This document shows positions 12,299 to 26,200 of a DNA stretch of 64,000 nt, piece after piece. The translations under genes and the position numbers were made by a program. Source of the DNA: Eremophila alpestris peregrina (lineage: Eukaryota; Chordata; Aves; Passeriformes; Alaudidae); the NCBI GenBank assembly GCA_009792885.1, contig WMCF01000015.1, positions 13,018,053 to 13,082,052 on the forward strand, written 5' to 3'. The notes under the pieces were generated by a model. The model saw nothing but the letters and a program-made list of their open reading frames with translations, was not told the origin of the DNA and ran no database searches. Every line of letters starts with the position of its first letter. Position 1 is the first letter of the stretch.

Positions 12299-12346
12299 CT
12301 TTCAGTACCTCCAAGACTAGTGAACATTGAGGGAACTAGTGTTTTA

Positions 12347-12364
12347 CTGAGGAAATAAAAGCAG
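12347..12364 (-). other. Predicted splice acceptor upstream of the micropeptide frame
   Basis: On the minus strand the sequence is CTGCTTTTATTTCCTCAG, a pyrimidine-rich tract ending in an AG at 12348-12347. An exon starting at 12346 would carry about 48 bases of leader before the first in-frame ATG at 12298. This is a prediction from motif quality only. Confidence 0.3.
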
Positions 12365-14416
12365 TATATAAAAATTTAAACCTACATTGTGTTATTCAGC
12401 ACACACAGTAAATGATTAGAGTTTATTAATTAATCTGGGCTTTCATAAACCACCAATGTGGTTTGAGCAGATTTTTTTTCACTCTTTTTAGAAGAATAAG
12501 TAGCATGTAGACATTTTAATAACCTCATGTCTCAAGTGTATATCTTTCTAGTAGCTGTAAGAGGCATGATTCATCTGTCGACCACTTAATTTTCTAACTT
12601 GAAGGATAGTAAGCTATTTAAACAGAAGGGAAGAAATCCATGACGAGAAATAAAGAGGTCATTCTATTTTTAAGAACTTTGCCCGCATCTCCTGGTTTCA
12701 CTTGTTAAATGTTCTCATCCTTGATAAAATTGTAGGCTACCTGCTGCCAAGCAGAAATGAAGATCATACGAGTAAGTATAACCAGGTAAAATGCAACCAT
12801 TTTGCATCATCACAGCTTATAGGATTAAAGCATGACAAGCAGAAAAGTACAGGGATCACGGTTACACAGATCAATCTTCACTTAGGATTGTTACTTTGAT
12901 GTGATCCAAGTAAGTACCTTTTAAGATGGAAGGATGTGGTTGCCACTTATGGTGATTAAGTGTAATCTAATTTGGTTCAATATATTACAATACAACTTTC
13001 TTTCCAGATTCTTTTCTGAAGATTCAAGAAATTTTACACTTATATGTGTCTGGTCACTTATTTCTACAAACTTATTAAAGCAGTAAATTGAGTGGGGGAG
13101 AGGAGTTACCAGTTTTCCTTCCTCAGAAGTATCAGACAAATGTTATTATAAATAAATTTAAATCTCCTGCATCTCTTACATCTGACCTACTGAGAAGGTT
13201 AATAAAGTCCTACACCTAGTTTGTCTTTCTGAAGGCTTGACAACATCTCTTGGCTAGACTGTCAAATGCATGGCTGGTAGGTCAGTGTGAAACAGACCCA
13301 AACCCAGACAGCATCAAAGCAGATCTGTTTGAGCTTTTCCTCTGAGGTAAGAATGTTAAAATGACTGACAAAGTTTAGAGTTTAAAATTAAATTAAAAAA
13401 TGAAATTAACTAAAAATATATATTTTTGTAAATAAAAGAAGCACAGCATGATATATAATATAAATAGAAATAATCTATTAAGAAATCCTTCTCAGAGAAA
13501 CCTTTAATCAAAGCTGTCTACCTGGAACTAGTGAAGCCTACATAAATATACAAATTTCCCAGCATGGGATAAATTAAATATAAAGATTAGACAATCTGTT
13601 AGGAAGTGGGCTGTTATATCATCACTTTTCCCTTTTTCCAGTAGAAAAAGTAGCATGCTCTTTTCTCTAAGGCTCTGATGGCCATAGTGGTCGGTTTGCA
13701 CTGATGAAAACTGTCTACAAAGAAGAAAAAAATTAAAGATCCCATATTATTGCACTTAGCGTGACTAATCAAATAAGAGACATGAATTTACCCTTTGCAA
13801 ATTGCACTGCACATATAAATTCAATTGATGACTGTGGTGAAGAGTTTGTGAATTATGCCATGATTAATGGAAACTGGGAGATTTCAATCCATACTCTTGC
13901 CAGAGATGTGAAATAGTGTGTGCAGTTGTATATGACTGCCTGGCTGAAGGCTTGACACTCAGGCAAATAAATGAGTCTGGCAAGCATCTGGCCACTGCCT
14001 TTGCAAAAGAGTCTGCACATGTCTTTGCAAGTTAAATTACTTGCAAGAAAAGCACGTAAAATCTGTTGATTAGCTCATAAATTTGTACTCTCCCTTTATC
14101 CCCCCACCTAAGCCAGGGAGATACACAGATAGATTTAGACTGGGGAGGCTCACATCCTTCTCTTTAAGTTCTGAGTTTTCTAGGCCTGTCTAGTTGGAAG
14201 CACTCTCCAGGTTGCTCCCTATTTCAGTCTGCTACTTAATCATATTACTTTGTTAAGAAAATTATAATATTTAGCATACCTCGTTGCACTGAAAGTCCCA
14301 GTCTAATGCTTGACTGTTTTCGAAATAATATCACCAATGTAAGCTCACACACCTCCTGAAACCTCTCATTTCAAGACAAAATTCTTCTTGCAGTAAGTGA
14401 GAAGAGAACATAAAAG
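12365..14416. other. Unique AT-rich sequence with possible regulatory stretch
   Basis: No gene is seen. The portion at about 13740-14040 has a less AT-monotonous composition and contains dense homeodomain/POU-like words (TTTGCAAAT, CAATTGAT, ATGATTAATGG). This is the kind of texture found in conserved non-coding elements, but conservation cannot be judged here. Confidence 0.5.
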
Positions 14417-14473
14417 ACAGAGCAAGGGAAAAAAAAAAAAAAAAAACAGAGCAAGGGAAAAAAAAAAAAAAAA
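14417..14473. repeat. Tandem duplication of an ACAGAGCAAGGG-poly(A) unit
   Basis: The 12-base word ACAGAGCAAGGG followed by 16-18 A occurs twice back to back (14417-14445 and 14446-14473). It looks like a replication-slippage duplication or a duplicated A-tail junction. Confidence 0.9.
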
Positions 14474-17400
14474 GCAGTATTGTCAATGCTTTTTCTCAAT
14501 TACAATCAAAGTCCAGCTTTATCTCACCTCCCCTATTGTTAATCTTTGGTCAGTCTCTGAGTCCTTTCTCCCCCTGCAGACTTATTCTTTCTTTGCTCTC
14601 ACATCTTTACCTCCCTTAAGTCTGAACACTTTGTAGCTAGAAGCTTTTTCTTCGTGGCCTCTCCCCATGATATCACTCCATTACCTGAGTCCCACACTGG
14701 CTTCTGACTTCCTTCCACAATCACTCTCAAAATCCTTTTTCTTTTCTTCAAGGTCCTATTCCTGCCTGTTTCTCTCTCATCTCTCTCTTATTTTGATGCC
14801 TGTGTGTATCTTATTTTCTTTCAACCCAGAAGCATGACTTCCTCTAGCTCAGCTGAAATCCGTGCTGAAATATCACTCACACATTCCCCCATATTTCAGC
14901 TTCTGGGGTTTGGTAGAGAACATTAAAAAAAATTAGGAAAAATCATGCAATCCTAAACATTGCTGTAATAAAACTTCAGATAAAAACATGTAGTAATTGG
15001 CTTTATCATAATAAAATTGAATAGAGCTCCTGACAATATTTTAACTTCAACATAACAAACCAGATAAAAGTAGTAATAGCAAAGAATAGGAGACTGAAAC
15101 TTACTATAGTTTGTCAGCATACAAACCTCCCTCACAAGCAAGCTTAATGATGTATTACACCTCCCACATCAGTTGTTTTCTGAAGCTGTTTCCTAAAATT
15201 AATGAAAATGCCGTGCTCATCTTTTCCACTGGCTCTTTAAAGAAACAATGGCTTCCTCTATCTTCAGGACCTATTGAGGTGGTCTTTCACCTGGATTCAA
15301 AATTTATTGTCCTGCCAGACCAGAAAGAAACCCACAAAACTGCTCAGTGAAGCTGCAGAAAAATCACACATCTTTACAGAAATTAATTGGGGAATCCCCA
15401 GCATTAAAGCAACAAGGCATGAAAAAGATTAAACAGAAAATATGGGTTTTTAAAACATATATGAAAATGAAACATTACTAAAAGTAGTTCCTCTAAAAAG
15501 AATGAAAAATTTTAATTTCCTATGCAAGATCTGGGAGAAGAAATGGGAGCTAATTAAACTTCAGTTTTTGAAATTCCAGCCTGTAAACAACCTAATCTGA
15601 AATTCATACAAAACGTCTCAAAATCTCCATGGGCATCAGGACAGTGAGGATGGAAATTCAGATGGAAATTCCACTGAAAATAAATGTTTTGTCCAAGATA
15701 TTGAAGATACAAACCTTCACTTTGTTGAAGTCAGCAACAAAATAACCATGAATTTCTCAAGGGCCACAATTTCAAACTGAATTTTTGTAAGAAATATGAC
15801 CATGCAGATAAGCAAATTGTCATAATTTTGCACTGAACATTCTATATATATTTCATATATATATATATTCTCAGGTGAGTGCATACACAAATTTCTTTCA
15901 GCATTTGAAGAGCTAAAAAGTTTAATAACTCTATGTCTGTTCTACTGTATTTTTTCAAATCTCAATAATAAATTGTGGAAAAACAACCCAGACATTTAAA
16001 ATTCATATTTTCCATCTATTCTATTTTTTTCATTGTTTAGTCCCCTAAAGCTGCCTTCCTTTGGAAAGGACATTGAGGCCTTGCTGAAAAGCATTGTGTT
16101 CTATTTTATTTTTTTTCAGCAAAAACTTAAAAAAACACATACAGATATATCTTAAAAGCCTTCCTCAGAGAAAGGTTGACCCTGAAGTCAAAGGCCATTT
16201 TAAATGGAATAAAAAGGTTTTAAACAAGCCCATGAATATTGATCAATTCTCCTCATAAACCCCTTGTATTGAAGAAGGGCCAATATGCTGCCTTGTTTGG
16301 TGCTAGTACAGCTCCAAGTAACACAGGAGTAACACAGGAAGGTGATAAGGGATTGTGCAGTCTAAAAGACAGAGTGGTGAAGTCCTCTTTCTTGTATTTC
16401 CATCATTTCACCTCTATCCAAGCAATGGATGGCCCAGTAAGAGCCTTCAGCATGCTGCTGTCATGACAAGGCAAATTTTCTTCCCAGGGCAGTAGGAAGG
16501 CACACCTCACTCTGACAATCTGACTTTGAGGGAGTTAATACTCAGACCTTTCTGCAGCTGTGCATGATCTGTCTGCTGCTGTGTGCTTCCTCAGCCATCT
16601 GGAGAAGAAAGCAGACTGGACCTTTCATAAACATTGCCATCCTCTGCCCAACCCATGAAGCAGAAAGCAACACCCGGAAGATAGCGTGATCCCAAGCTGT
16701 CCATGGAACATTCAGTCATCTGAATCTGGGAGCTGGAACAGCTCTGGTGTCCCACACTGTCTGCATGGGTCCACCCCATTCCCTCTACTAACACTACCCA
16801 TAAAAATGGGAAATATTTATATGTAATAAGCCATTATCTTCAAGGGCAGACTCACAGAACTGTTTTTTGAAATTAAAGTACCTGTAGTAATTAACAACTT
16901 TTGCTGCTGCTGAGCTCTAGTGGGATGGAATTGTGAGCCTGAGAAGATTTTAGATGTCATTACCAATCCCTTGTGTCGTCATTCAGTCATTCATTGACAC
17001 ACTCTTTCAAGAAAACGCACTTGCAGGAATAATTGGACTGTGCCTCACATTCAAATTCAGTACTTTTCCTTCAGTTGCTTTTTGTGATAGATGGAAAAAA
17101 GTTTGTTTCAGAATTGAAGAGACAAATACCTCAAAAATTATCTGCTGCAGCACTTCATGAAAATCAGATTTCAGTTGTCCTTGAGAGGAAGACAGAATCA
17201 GAAATGTTCAGAATAACAATTTATAATAAACTGCTTTGGAAACAAATGTAACAGTAACAATTTTAATGGAAAGGAGTAAGGCTAGAAAACTCAGGTTATA
17301 TTTTCAAAGACTCTGAAGTCTCCAAATGAGATATTTGCTGCCTCAATAACAAATGCAAGATCTGCACTTTGCAAAGAAAATATAGCAAGTAAAAAATTAT

Positions 17401-18739
17401 GATTGACCTGACAAAAAAACAGTAGGCAAAATCATGCTTAAGCAGAGAACCTATCCCACAGTCCAATGCAAGTTTTTTACTATCACATATTTTTCTAGTT
17501 CTGTTTTTGCATCTTTGTTTTGGTTTATTTTTCTTATTTCCCCCTCGAACTTTAGTTCTTATGGACAGTGACTTTCATTTCCATTCCTGTATAATCAGTA
17601 TCTTGCTCATTAGGGACATGGCATAGCATTGCAGGTTTTAAATGCTCCCGACAGAATAAAAGAGAACCAATGTAAATTACACAGGCTGGAAGTTACTGTG
17701 TTGATGTTTCATGAAATGAAGTGACTATGTGCTGATTTGATTATTTCTGTTGCAAACATTTACACCTGTATGAGACGTGTTCATTTTGTATTATTGCTAT
17801 AATTGCTAATATTCTTGTTTTATTCACTTGCAGCCATTATTATTGTTGTTGTTGCTGCTATTGTCATTATTACTCAGGTATTTAATATTATTGATATTAT
17901 TTGTCCCAAATCAGTGACCAAAATAGTGAGCTAATAATTGCTTTAGAACTGCTTGAAAAAAGTAGTAGAAAAAGTTTCAAAAATTAACTTTCAAAAACCC
18001 AAACAAACCATAAATGGATCAAAAATTCAGTTAATTTCCAAGTCCTGTGAATGTCTTTATTTATATGAATTCTTATTCTCTGGACAAAAGATATGGTACA
18101 ATGTTTTGGTCTTATTTTTTTGGAAAAGAGAATAGAGAAGAAAATGAGGGAAAGGATGAAATATGAGCTAGAAAGTCATATATGATATGATAGAAAGCCA
18201 ACAAAACCTAACATAGCTATGGCTGACCTTGTTTTACCTCTGATATTCCCTTGAAACTAATGAAAACAAATTCTCTTCCGTGAGATAGTTTCATGATTTA
18301 TAGAGGCCACAACCCTCTTCTAAGGATAGATACTGCTAAGGATCCTCTCAAAACAACTCAGCTTTTGTCCAGTTTAACATTTAATTGTATAAACAGTAAG
18401 TAAAATACCTCTTATTCTTACCTGATATTGTTAACATTTTCATTTCACAGTACTAGGAAATATGAATTCAAAACATTAATGAAGTTAAGAGAAAGAAAAA
18501 CAACAGTAACCATAATTGTTTTTGAGAAAGTAAATATTTATTTCAGAGAATGATTCCTATTTTCATTACCTCTGTAATGTCACAGCTGTTGCTTAAAAAA
18601 ACAGTAACAAATATCTTTAAAAAACTTAAATTAACAATGCATAAATATTTTAATAACCACTTCCACATTACAAAACTGAGCAGAATCAGAGTACAGCATA
18701 AGAAAAGCTCTGCATAGGAGGACTCCTCAAGTAATCTAT
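14474..18739. other. Unique AT-rich sequence, no gene seen
   Basis: No transposon family or exon is recognised. A short TA run lies at about 15855-15868. Frames such as 16239-16466 plus, 16954-17251 plus and 16591-16794 minus show no family motif and no paired splice sites. Confidence 0.6.
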
Positions 18740-19802
18740 CAAGTGATCTTAACTGGACATCAAGTGCCTACCAAAGCAGTTCTATCAGTCTCCTCCTCAT
18801 CTGGACAGGAGAGAGATAAATTGCAATGAAAGGCTCGGACAGGGAGAGGTCACTCACCAATTACCATCGTGGGTGAAAAAGATCTAACATGATAAAGTTT
18901 AATTTATTAGCAATCAGTTCAGAGTAGGATGATGAAAAACAAAAGCTATATCTTAAAACACCTTCCCCCCATAACTCCCTTCTTCCTGGGTTTCTTTCTA
19001 CTTCAACTTGTCTACCTTGTCTACCCCAGTGACCCAGGGGCATGGAAAAGTGGACTACAGTCAGTTCATCACACATTGCCTTTGCTGCTCCTTCTTCCTC
19101 AGGGAAGGACTCCTCACCCTCTTCCCCTACTCCAGCGTGGGATCCCTCCCATGAAAGACAGTCCTCCATTAATTTCCTCAGTGTGAGTCCTTCCCATTGG
19201 CTGCAGTTTTTCACAAATCACTCCATCATGGGTTCCTTCCACAGGGTCATAAGTACTTCCAGCACACCTGCTCCAGTGTGAACTCCTCTCTGCATGTGTC
19301 CACAGGTCCTGCCAGGAGCCTGCTCAAGCACAAGCTTCCATGAGGTCACAATGTCCTTTGGGCATCTACCTGCTATAGTGGGATGGGTCCTCCACAGGCT
19401 GTGGCTGGATCCCTGCTCTCTGTGGACTGCAGGGGAACAGCCAAACTCATCATGGTCTGCACCAAGGCCTGCAGGGAATCTAGACTCCACCGCCTGGAAC
19501 ACCTCCTCCCTCTCCTTCCTCACTGACCTTGGTGTCTGCAAGGCTATTTCTCTCACGTGTTCTCACTCCTCTCTTATGGCTTCTCCATTTTGTCACAAGA
19601 TTTTCTTATTATCTTTCTTTCTTATCTTTTCCCCCTATTTGTTATTCCAGAGGTGTTACCAGCATTACTTGGCCTTGCCCAGTTTGTCTTGGAGCCACCT
19701 GGCATTGACTCTGTGGGACATGGGGAAAGCTTCTGACATCTCCTCACAGAAGCCATGTCTTACCCCCCTCCTACCAAAACCTTGTCATCAAAACCCAATG
19801 CA
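18740..19802 (-). mobile_element. Old endogenous retrovirus LTR, antisense
   Basis: The sequence matches my recollection of a widespread avian LTR family read in antisense. It opens with a degenerate terminus (TGATCTTAACTGGACATC) and the AGGGAGAGGTCACTCACC word at 18840. It continues through several imperfect copies of a CTCC-AGYGTGGG...CTGCAG subrepeat (about 19128-19500) and TCACTGACCTTGGTGTCTGC near 19521-19541, and ends ACCAAAACCTTG...AACCCAATGCA. On the minus strand it therefore starts TGCATTGGGTTTT. No target duplication survives and no internal viral genes adjoin it, so it is an old solo LTR. The opposing proline- and serine-rich reading frames across it (18861-19812) are by-products of this repeat. 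The exact family name is not certain. Confidence 0.75.
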
Positions 19803-22800
19803 GTATCTCTGAGATTAATGCATGAAAACAGCATAGCCACTGATACTTCTTGCTTGAAAAATAATAAATTGTTTTCCAAGAAGAAAAAGAAAAGCTAAAG
19901 ATTTATTTTCAAGTGCTTGATTATATAGAGCTGGCAGAGATGGTACAAAATCAAAAGTAATGTCTTCTTTGAAGAGCTAAAATTCATCACCAATTTATTC
20001 CTCATGACTTTGCCTGGTTGTATTTGTGCATGACCGAATTCACCTATACTACCTAACAAAGTTCCCACAATCAGTCCTCATTCCTTTCAGCCTTATGGGA
20101 AATTTTTGGCATTAAATCACATACGTAATGAATGAAGAAATCATTGAAGCAAGTAAGAGTGGCTGGCAAGGAAGCAAATAACAGTCCCACTCTGAGTATT
20201 TTAGTAGCAAAACAAAAGTCAGGGAAGATATTGAAAAAAGAAAAACACTCCATCTATCACTTGACATCAGAGAATTGTTACCTCTGATCTTAAATTTTAA
20301 CATTTAAGTAATTTGAGTTACATTTTTTAGATAGTTTTGTTAAGGCACATAGATCCTGAAACTCATGTGTAATCCAAAAAGCTCTGCACTGGCCTGAGTC
20401 TTGCTTAAGTAATTCATTGCCTACCCACTGATAGATCTTCTTTCACCAGGATTTGTCTGAACACTGCCCTTCTGCCTTTCTGCTCTGTCAATACACATTT
20501 TTTGTCTACAGTCACTAGTCCCCATGGTCAAATGCTGCTCACCAAACTCTAGACCTTTGCCAGCATGATGTAATATTACTTGCTGCAGTCCCTCACATAA
20601 TATTCCTTTGTCAGTTTTGAAGCACACAGGATGAGTAATAAAGATCAGAGTACACTGTTGCAGGTCTCAGCTACCTCTTAGTTCATTTCACTATCACCTT
20701 ACAAAACCTATAAATTAAAACTAACAAAAACAAAACAAATCCCTAAAACCTACAACTATACACATTATTCTTTTTTCTTTTTACTTTTTTGAGTCTTCTT
20801 AAACAGAAAAATAATTTAATCAACCCTTTGAATTCCTATGGGTTAAAAAAACATCAGTGAAAACTGCATCCATCAGAGGAAGCCATATGTGTCATAAATA
20901 TGTTCCTATGAACCATTGTTTCTGCCAAATTGAAGATAAATGAATAGTGGGTTATCCCATAATATTTTTTCACTGAGTTACTGTAATTCATGTTAATATT
21001 TAATGATCATTTCCGTCATGCCTGGTAAGCAAAAAAAAAAACAACATTTTGGGCTGCTCACAATTTGCCTGTGATTCCAGAGTAGAGTGAAAATAATAAT
21101 GCAGCAATGCATTATATACTGAATTCCTATATAGGTGTCTGATTTAACTGAAAGGATTAACACAATATACAAATTCTGAAGAAGGCAGGTTCTGTGGCAA
21201 ATTAACCTTCCTACTTAGAAGTACACAGGTGAGGGATAAACAACTCTTGTTCTAGGGAATACAGAAACAATAAACACTATCTATTCCCAATCTCCACTTG
21301 ACTTCCATTAGAAAAACTGAAAGCTGAGAAACATATCTCATCTATCAAAATCTCCAAAAAGATGTTGCATCTGTCTACCTATCCATGCTAAATTCTTTGT
21401 ACAGGAATAGCTCAAGTTAGAAATAATAGCTTTGAGAATTTCCAGTAAAAGAGCTTTTTATCATGATGTTTAATAAGTTAGAGAAAGTTATTTTGTGTTT
21501 TTTTTTCTTTTTTAATGAAAATAGCTTTCACTTTCTAACCAAACAAGAAATAAAAGTATAGTAAAAAAAAAAAACTGCAAAACTTTTCTGAATTTACTAC
21601 AAATACAATGGTCTATTTATGACTAGAAACAATTAAATTTTTAAAAATTAGTTGTCCTTTTGTCCCTGCAAATTATGGAAAGTAAGATAATATGAAGTAA
21701 TTTTTAACCACCCTGTCTACTCCATGTTTCTTACACTGCCAATCTTCATGAGGAATATCTTTTCCAAATGCTAAACAAATTGTATGTGTTCAATATTTAC
21801 AATGCACCATAGCCTTGCACACTAAATTTACTTGCATATTCACACCTAATATCATCCACAGAGCTGAATAGTTGACCAGTAAATGAAGGACCTTATGTCC
21901 TATAATCCTTAATTTGGTAATAATGAATATCTGTGACAAACTCCGAAAGTGAATTTCATTGTTAATGAATTATTGAGAGCCTCTCCTTCAATGAATAGTT
22001 AAAGAGAGATTCACAGCAATCAGTGTGTGAAACTCAAAGCCACCAAATGTGGCAGAGAGAATTACCAGGCTTCATCAAGATTTTCAGAGAGGTGAATTTT
22101 TTGGAGACTGAAGAAGCCAAGATCTCACATCTCCCTGTTTATTCTGTGACATAGATAAATTTTAAGTCTCTTACAAGGAAAATCTTTCTTGCTTTTTTCT
22201 TGCACCTTAATTTTTGGCAATTTCAGGACTTAAACTTCTCATCAAATGCTAACAGTCATTTACAGTGCATCAAAATGCTGAGCAGTGGAGGCTGAGGGTA
22301 TTTTGTGCTGCAGAAGTGCATCTCATCAGAAAAGATATTTCTATTATTTAGATGAAGTCTGTGTACTGAGTCCAGCTGGGAAGGGCTGCCAGTGAAGGTG
22401 GAGAAATATAAAAGTGCGCTAACATATATCAGGTTTCATGGTGAGATGAAATGCAAGTTTGGAAACAGATTTGACATTTGAGATTTCCCCGTGTTGGAAA
22501 GGCAGAATTTGTTGCAGACATGAAAATGCTCAGTGTGTGCATCTGGAGGAAGCTGTGCACAGTTCTCTGAAGCACCCCTGGCAGCTGATAATGGAGAGCT
22601 GTTGGCAGTGTTTAGAGAGGCAGATGCTTACCTGTGCTCCTACAGTGTGCAGTCTTGGCTTGATGACAAGGTGAGAAGAAGGACAAGCCATCTCAGAGTG
22701 GGGGCAATTGGCAGCTGGTACCCTGCTGGGGAAGGGTAAACGGGTCACCTAGGGCTTCTTACTCATCTGTAGCAGGGTCATCAATCTGTGCCAGAAATAT

Positions 22801-23246
22801 GTGCTTTTCAGAAGATAAAGCAATTCCTTATAGAGGAGAATGGACTAAAATTAAAAAGTTGATAATTTAATGAGAATTAAACAAATTGTTTGCAGCTTGG
22901 CATGTGATATATTGCAGATTAAAAAATATAATCTCTACCATAAAATTGCATCCAGGCTTATCTGTGTACTAAATAAATGCAGGACTCGTTGAGACAAGTA
23001 GCAGGTGTCACACTGGCAGTATTCAATGTCAACTTGATGCTACTGAAACTCCATAGAGGGCACTCCCCTGAAAAGTTCTTTTTCACATCTTTCTCTTGTT
23101 CAAGCTTCAGGGCAGGTTGTCTTATTTCCCCATCTTATGAAAACAGATTATAGCTCATGTTGCTGTTCATCATGACTCACTGATAGTGTGGAAGGTCAAA
23201 ACCAGGAATGTGTACAATAAGCCAGAAAACAAAGAATCTATTTACA
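19803..23246. other. Unique AT-rich sequence
   Basis: No confirmed gene. At 22524-22670 a short open frame ends at an AAG/GTGAGA donor-like site, which is weak and is discussed in the findings. Otherwise only A and T homopolymers interrupt unique sequence. Confidence 0.6.
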
Positions 23247-23280
23247 CACAAAAAACCCCAAACAAACAACAAGAAAGAAA
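23247..23280. repeat. Short A/C-rich tract
   Basis: It has the same AAAACCCCAAACAAACAA core as the tract at 11993-12076, in the same orientation, but is much shorter. Confidence 0.75.
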
Positions 23281-26200
23281 ATATATAGACCACCTGAACC
23301 CTTTTCTCTTAGCAGTGCTATTTCGTGTTATCTTGCTGTGGTTGGGTGTATTTCCATCAAATGTACCATAGCAGATCATGATATCCCAAAGTTGAAAGAT
23401 CAGTGGCAAAGGCTGGGCATACAAGCGTATTTAGTTTGTGCTTAGTCAGCTAATTTATTCAGGAGTTCACTGTCAATTTTAATAGTGGCAAAAAGGTTTT
23501 TTAAAACATTTGTAAAAACTCAGAGTACTAAATACCAAAGTATCTTATGATTTAAATTTAGTTAAAACTGAATGATAGTGGAAATATTAGGCAAGAAAGA
23601 CACAAGAAGTATCACTTTTCTTGTCCTTGGCTGAAGATCCTTGGCTGAAGAACCACCTCAGGCACTGGTATTCCATATGTGTTTAAATTTGAGAATGGCC
23701 AATCATGGATTGTGAGACAGATGTCATTTGAATAAATTAACAAAGAGCCAGTGATGCATGAGTTGCATAACATGATAGCACAATGACCATTAATTTGTCA
23801 TATCCATAAGATTGTTTCCTACCCTCCTCACTGGAAAAAGGATTCAGGTGTTTTCATCAAAAGACTAGAGTCTTTAGGAACATCATAAATATTTGTGAAG
23901 TCAAAAAATTTGATTCATCTGTTGAGTTTTGCTGAAAACAATTTTCATCAAAAGACACAATAATTTGCTCTCATTAAGTAAAACTTTACTGAAAATCAGT
24001 GTACTTTCCAGGCTAAGCAGTGTTTTCAATCATATTCATTAAGAATTATGTATTTTGGTACCTTAAAACATTCTGACAGCATTGATATTGGTCCATGGGT
24101 TAATGTATTATAGAGGTATTTCTCCAAGCAAATTTAAGACATGGCATATGACAAAGCATAAAGTAAACTGGCCTGTATTTTGGGTCATCATCTGGATAAA
24201 GTGTTTAAAAATAGGTGAAATTTACCCCTGACATTGCTGACATGAAGTACCTTGCTATTAATGGCAATAAGCAAAACTTCTAGATTTAAAATCCAGTGAT
24301 TCCTCTCTGTATAATGGCTGTGGACATCCTGAAGCAGCACAATAGCTATTTCACATAAACATATGATTGGACTGGTGTGGGCAGCATTTACTCCTGTCAG
24401 TTAACACAAAAAAGCTTGTTCAGACTTACAGTCAGAATAACCCAGATCTGTATGACTTTCCAAAAGCTGCTTCAATGAGAAACACAGTCCATTACAGGAA
24501 ATGTTAATGATAATCAAAACTACGGGTCTTGTAGTTTATTGGATATCTACTCTATTTCTCAAATGATTGTCAGAGGTTTTATTTCCATTTAGCCAGTGTC
24601 TTTCTATATCCATTAATTTTTTTTTTTACCTTTCCATGGTAATAACTCACTGACTGTGTCAAAGCTAGCTCTGACCAAAACAATGAGGTATTCATCACTT
24701 GTGAAAATGACTTAACCCCATAATGATACCTAACACAGAACCAAAAAATACTGAATCTGAGAAAGATTTTCTACAGACTTCTGACTCATTTTCCCTTTAA
24801 TCAGTTTTGATCAGTTTCTATCTCTTACACTACTTTGAAATAAAGCTTAGACTGTAATGTTGCAAAGGGTTCATCTAGAAATGTACCTAAGACATGGGAT
24901 TGCAACAAACTTGTGGAGGGGTATCTTTCCTGTTTATGTTCCAGAACAGCTCATGCTATTATGAGAAAAGTCTTAGAAGAGGAATATATATTTTCTTTCT
25001 TTGAATAAGTGAAAATATGATCCTGTATTTGGGAAGATCGACCTCAACATTAATACCAAAGAAGAAATAAAAAAGAAAATACAACGTATAATGTATTTAA
25101 AGTATTCCTAAGTGGGAGATATTTGCAGTCCATCAATTATATTGGTTTTTATTTAACATAGCTGTCCTTGTATAATCATTTTCTCCACCTCTCAGTGCTC
25201 AGCCCACATACATGTAAGTGTTTTCAAGACAGTTCTGGAATTTTAAAGTGGGCACATTGATGTCAATCACTTCTCCTAAACATGCAGTCTTTTTTAGTAA
25301 CTTTGAAATTTACCATTTCTTCATTAAATATATTATTTGTAATGACAATACTTCTCTAAATTGCAGTCTCAAGTTTTTGAGAAAAAAAAGAAAAATAAAC
25401 CCACACATTGTTAACAATCATGGAAAAGAGCATCAAATCTTGCTGAAGTATTGTTCCTCTTCATAATTACAGTAATATCTAAGCAAGCTAAATCTTATCA
25501 CAGCCCCTGCTAATGCTTTTTCAGATAGTTTTTATTTATCTGTAATGTTTCATATTATGTCCTTCAAGAGAACCCTCTTTTTATAGAGAGCAGGTATCTT
25601 CCACAGTATAGGTATACATCACAATCATCTCAGATTCCTGATGCCCTTTCACGTCTTGTTTGGATTCAACACAAGTCAGGGTGTAAGACAACCATGATTT
25701 TTAAAGCAAGATAGTTATTCAATATCTTTACTATTTTGCACAAATTCCACATTCTGTTTCAATTTACCTTCTAATACACAAAGTGAAAAGTGACAGTATT
25801 TTTGAGGGTCCTTCAGGTATCCAAAACATAAAAGCAGAAATGTATGCAGTGCCTTCACACAAGTTGGCCTTTCTTGGTAATTACTGCACTGTGTTTGATC
25901 TCAATATCATATACCTCTTGTCTTACACCACTGGTTGTGACATAAAACAGGACTGCTGTGGCTTGGCTTTTCACTGCCACACATGAAATCCCACTATAAT
26001 TAATTAGTGTTGTTATAGCAACACCTTTTATGACATTGCTTGACACTCAGGGGAGGGAGTGACACAGGGGTGAACTGTATGAGAAATCATGTTGTAAATT
26101 TCATTCTTGAACTCCCTGACTACATTTTTTAAATATTTTTTACTAGAATGATTTTCTTCCTCAAATTTGTTCCCTGCTGTATTGAAGCCATTGAGAAGTC

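Noticed and set aside
18861..19812. Three opposing reading frames of 112-172 codons
   Set aside because: All lie inside the antisense LTR with its CTCC-GTGGG subrepeats. They have no domain and are by-products of the repeat.
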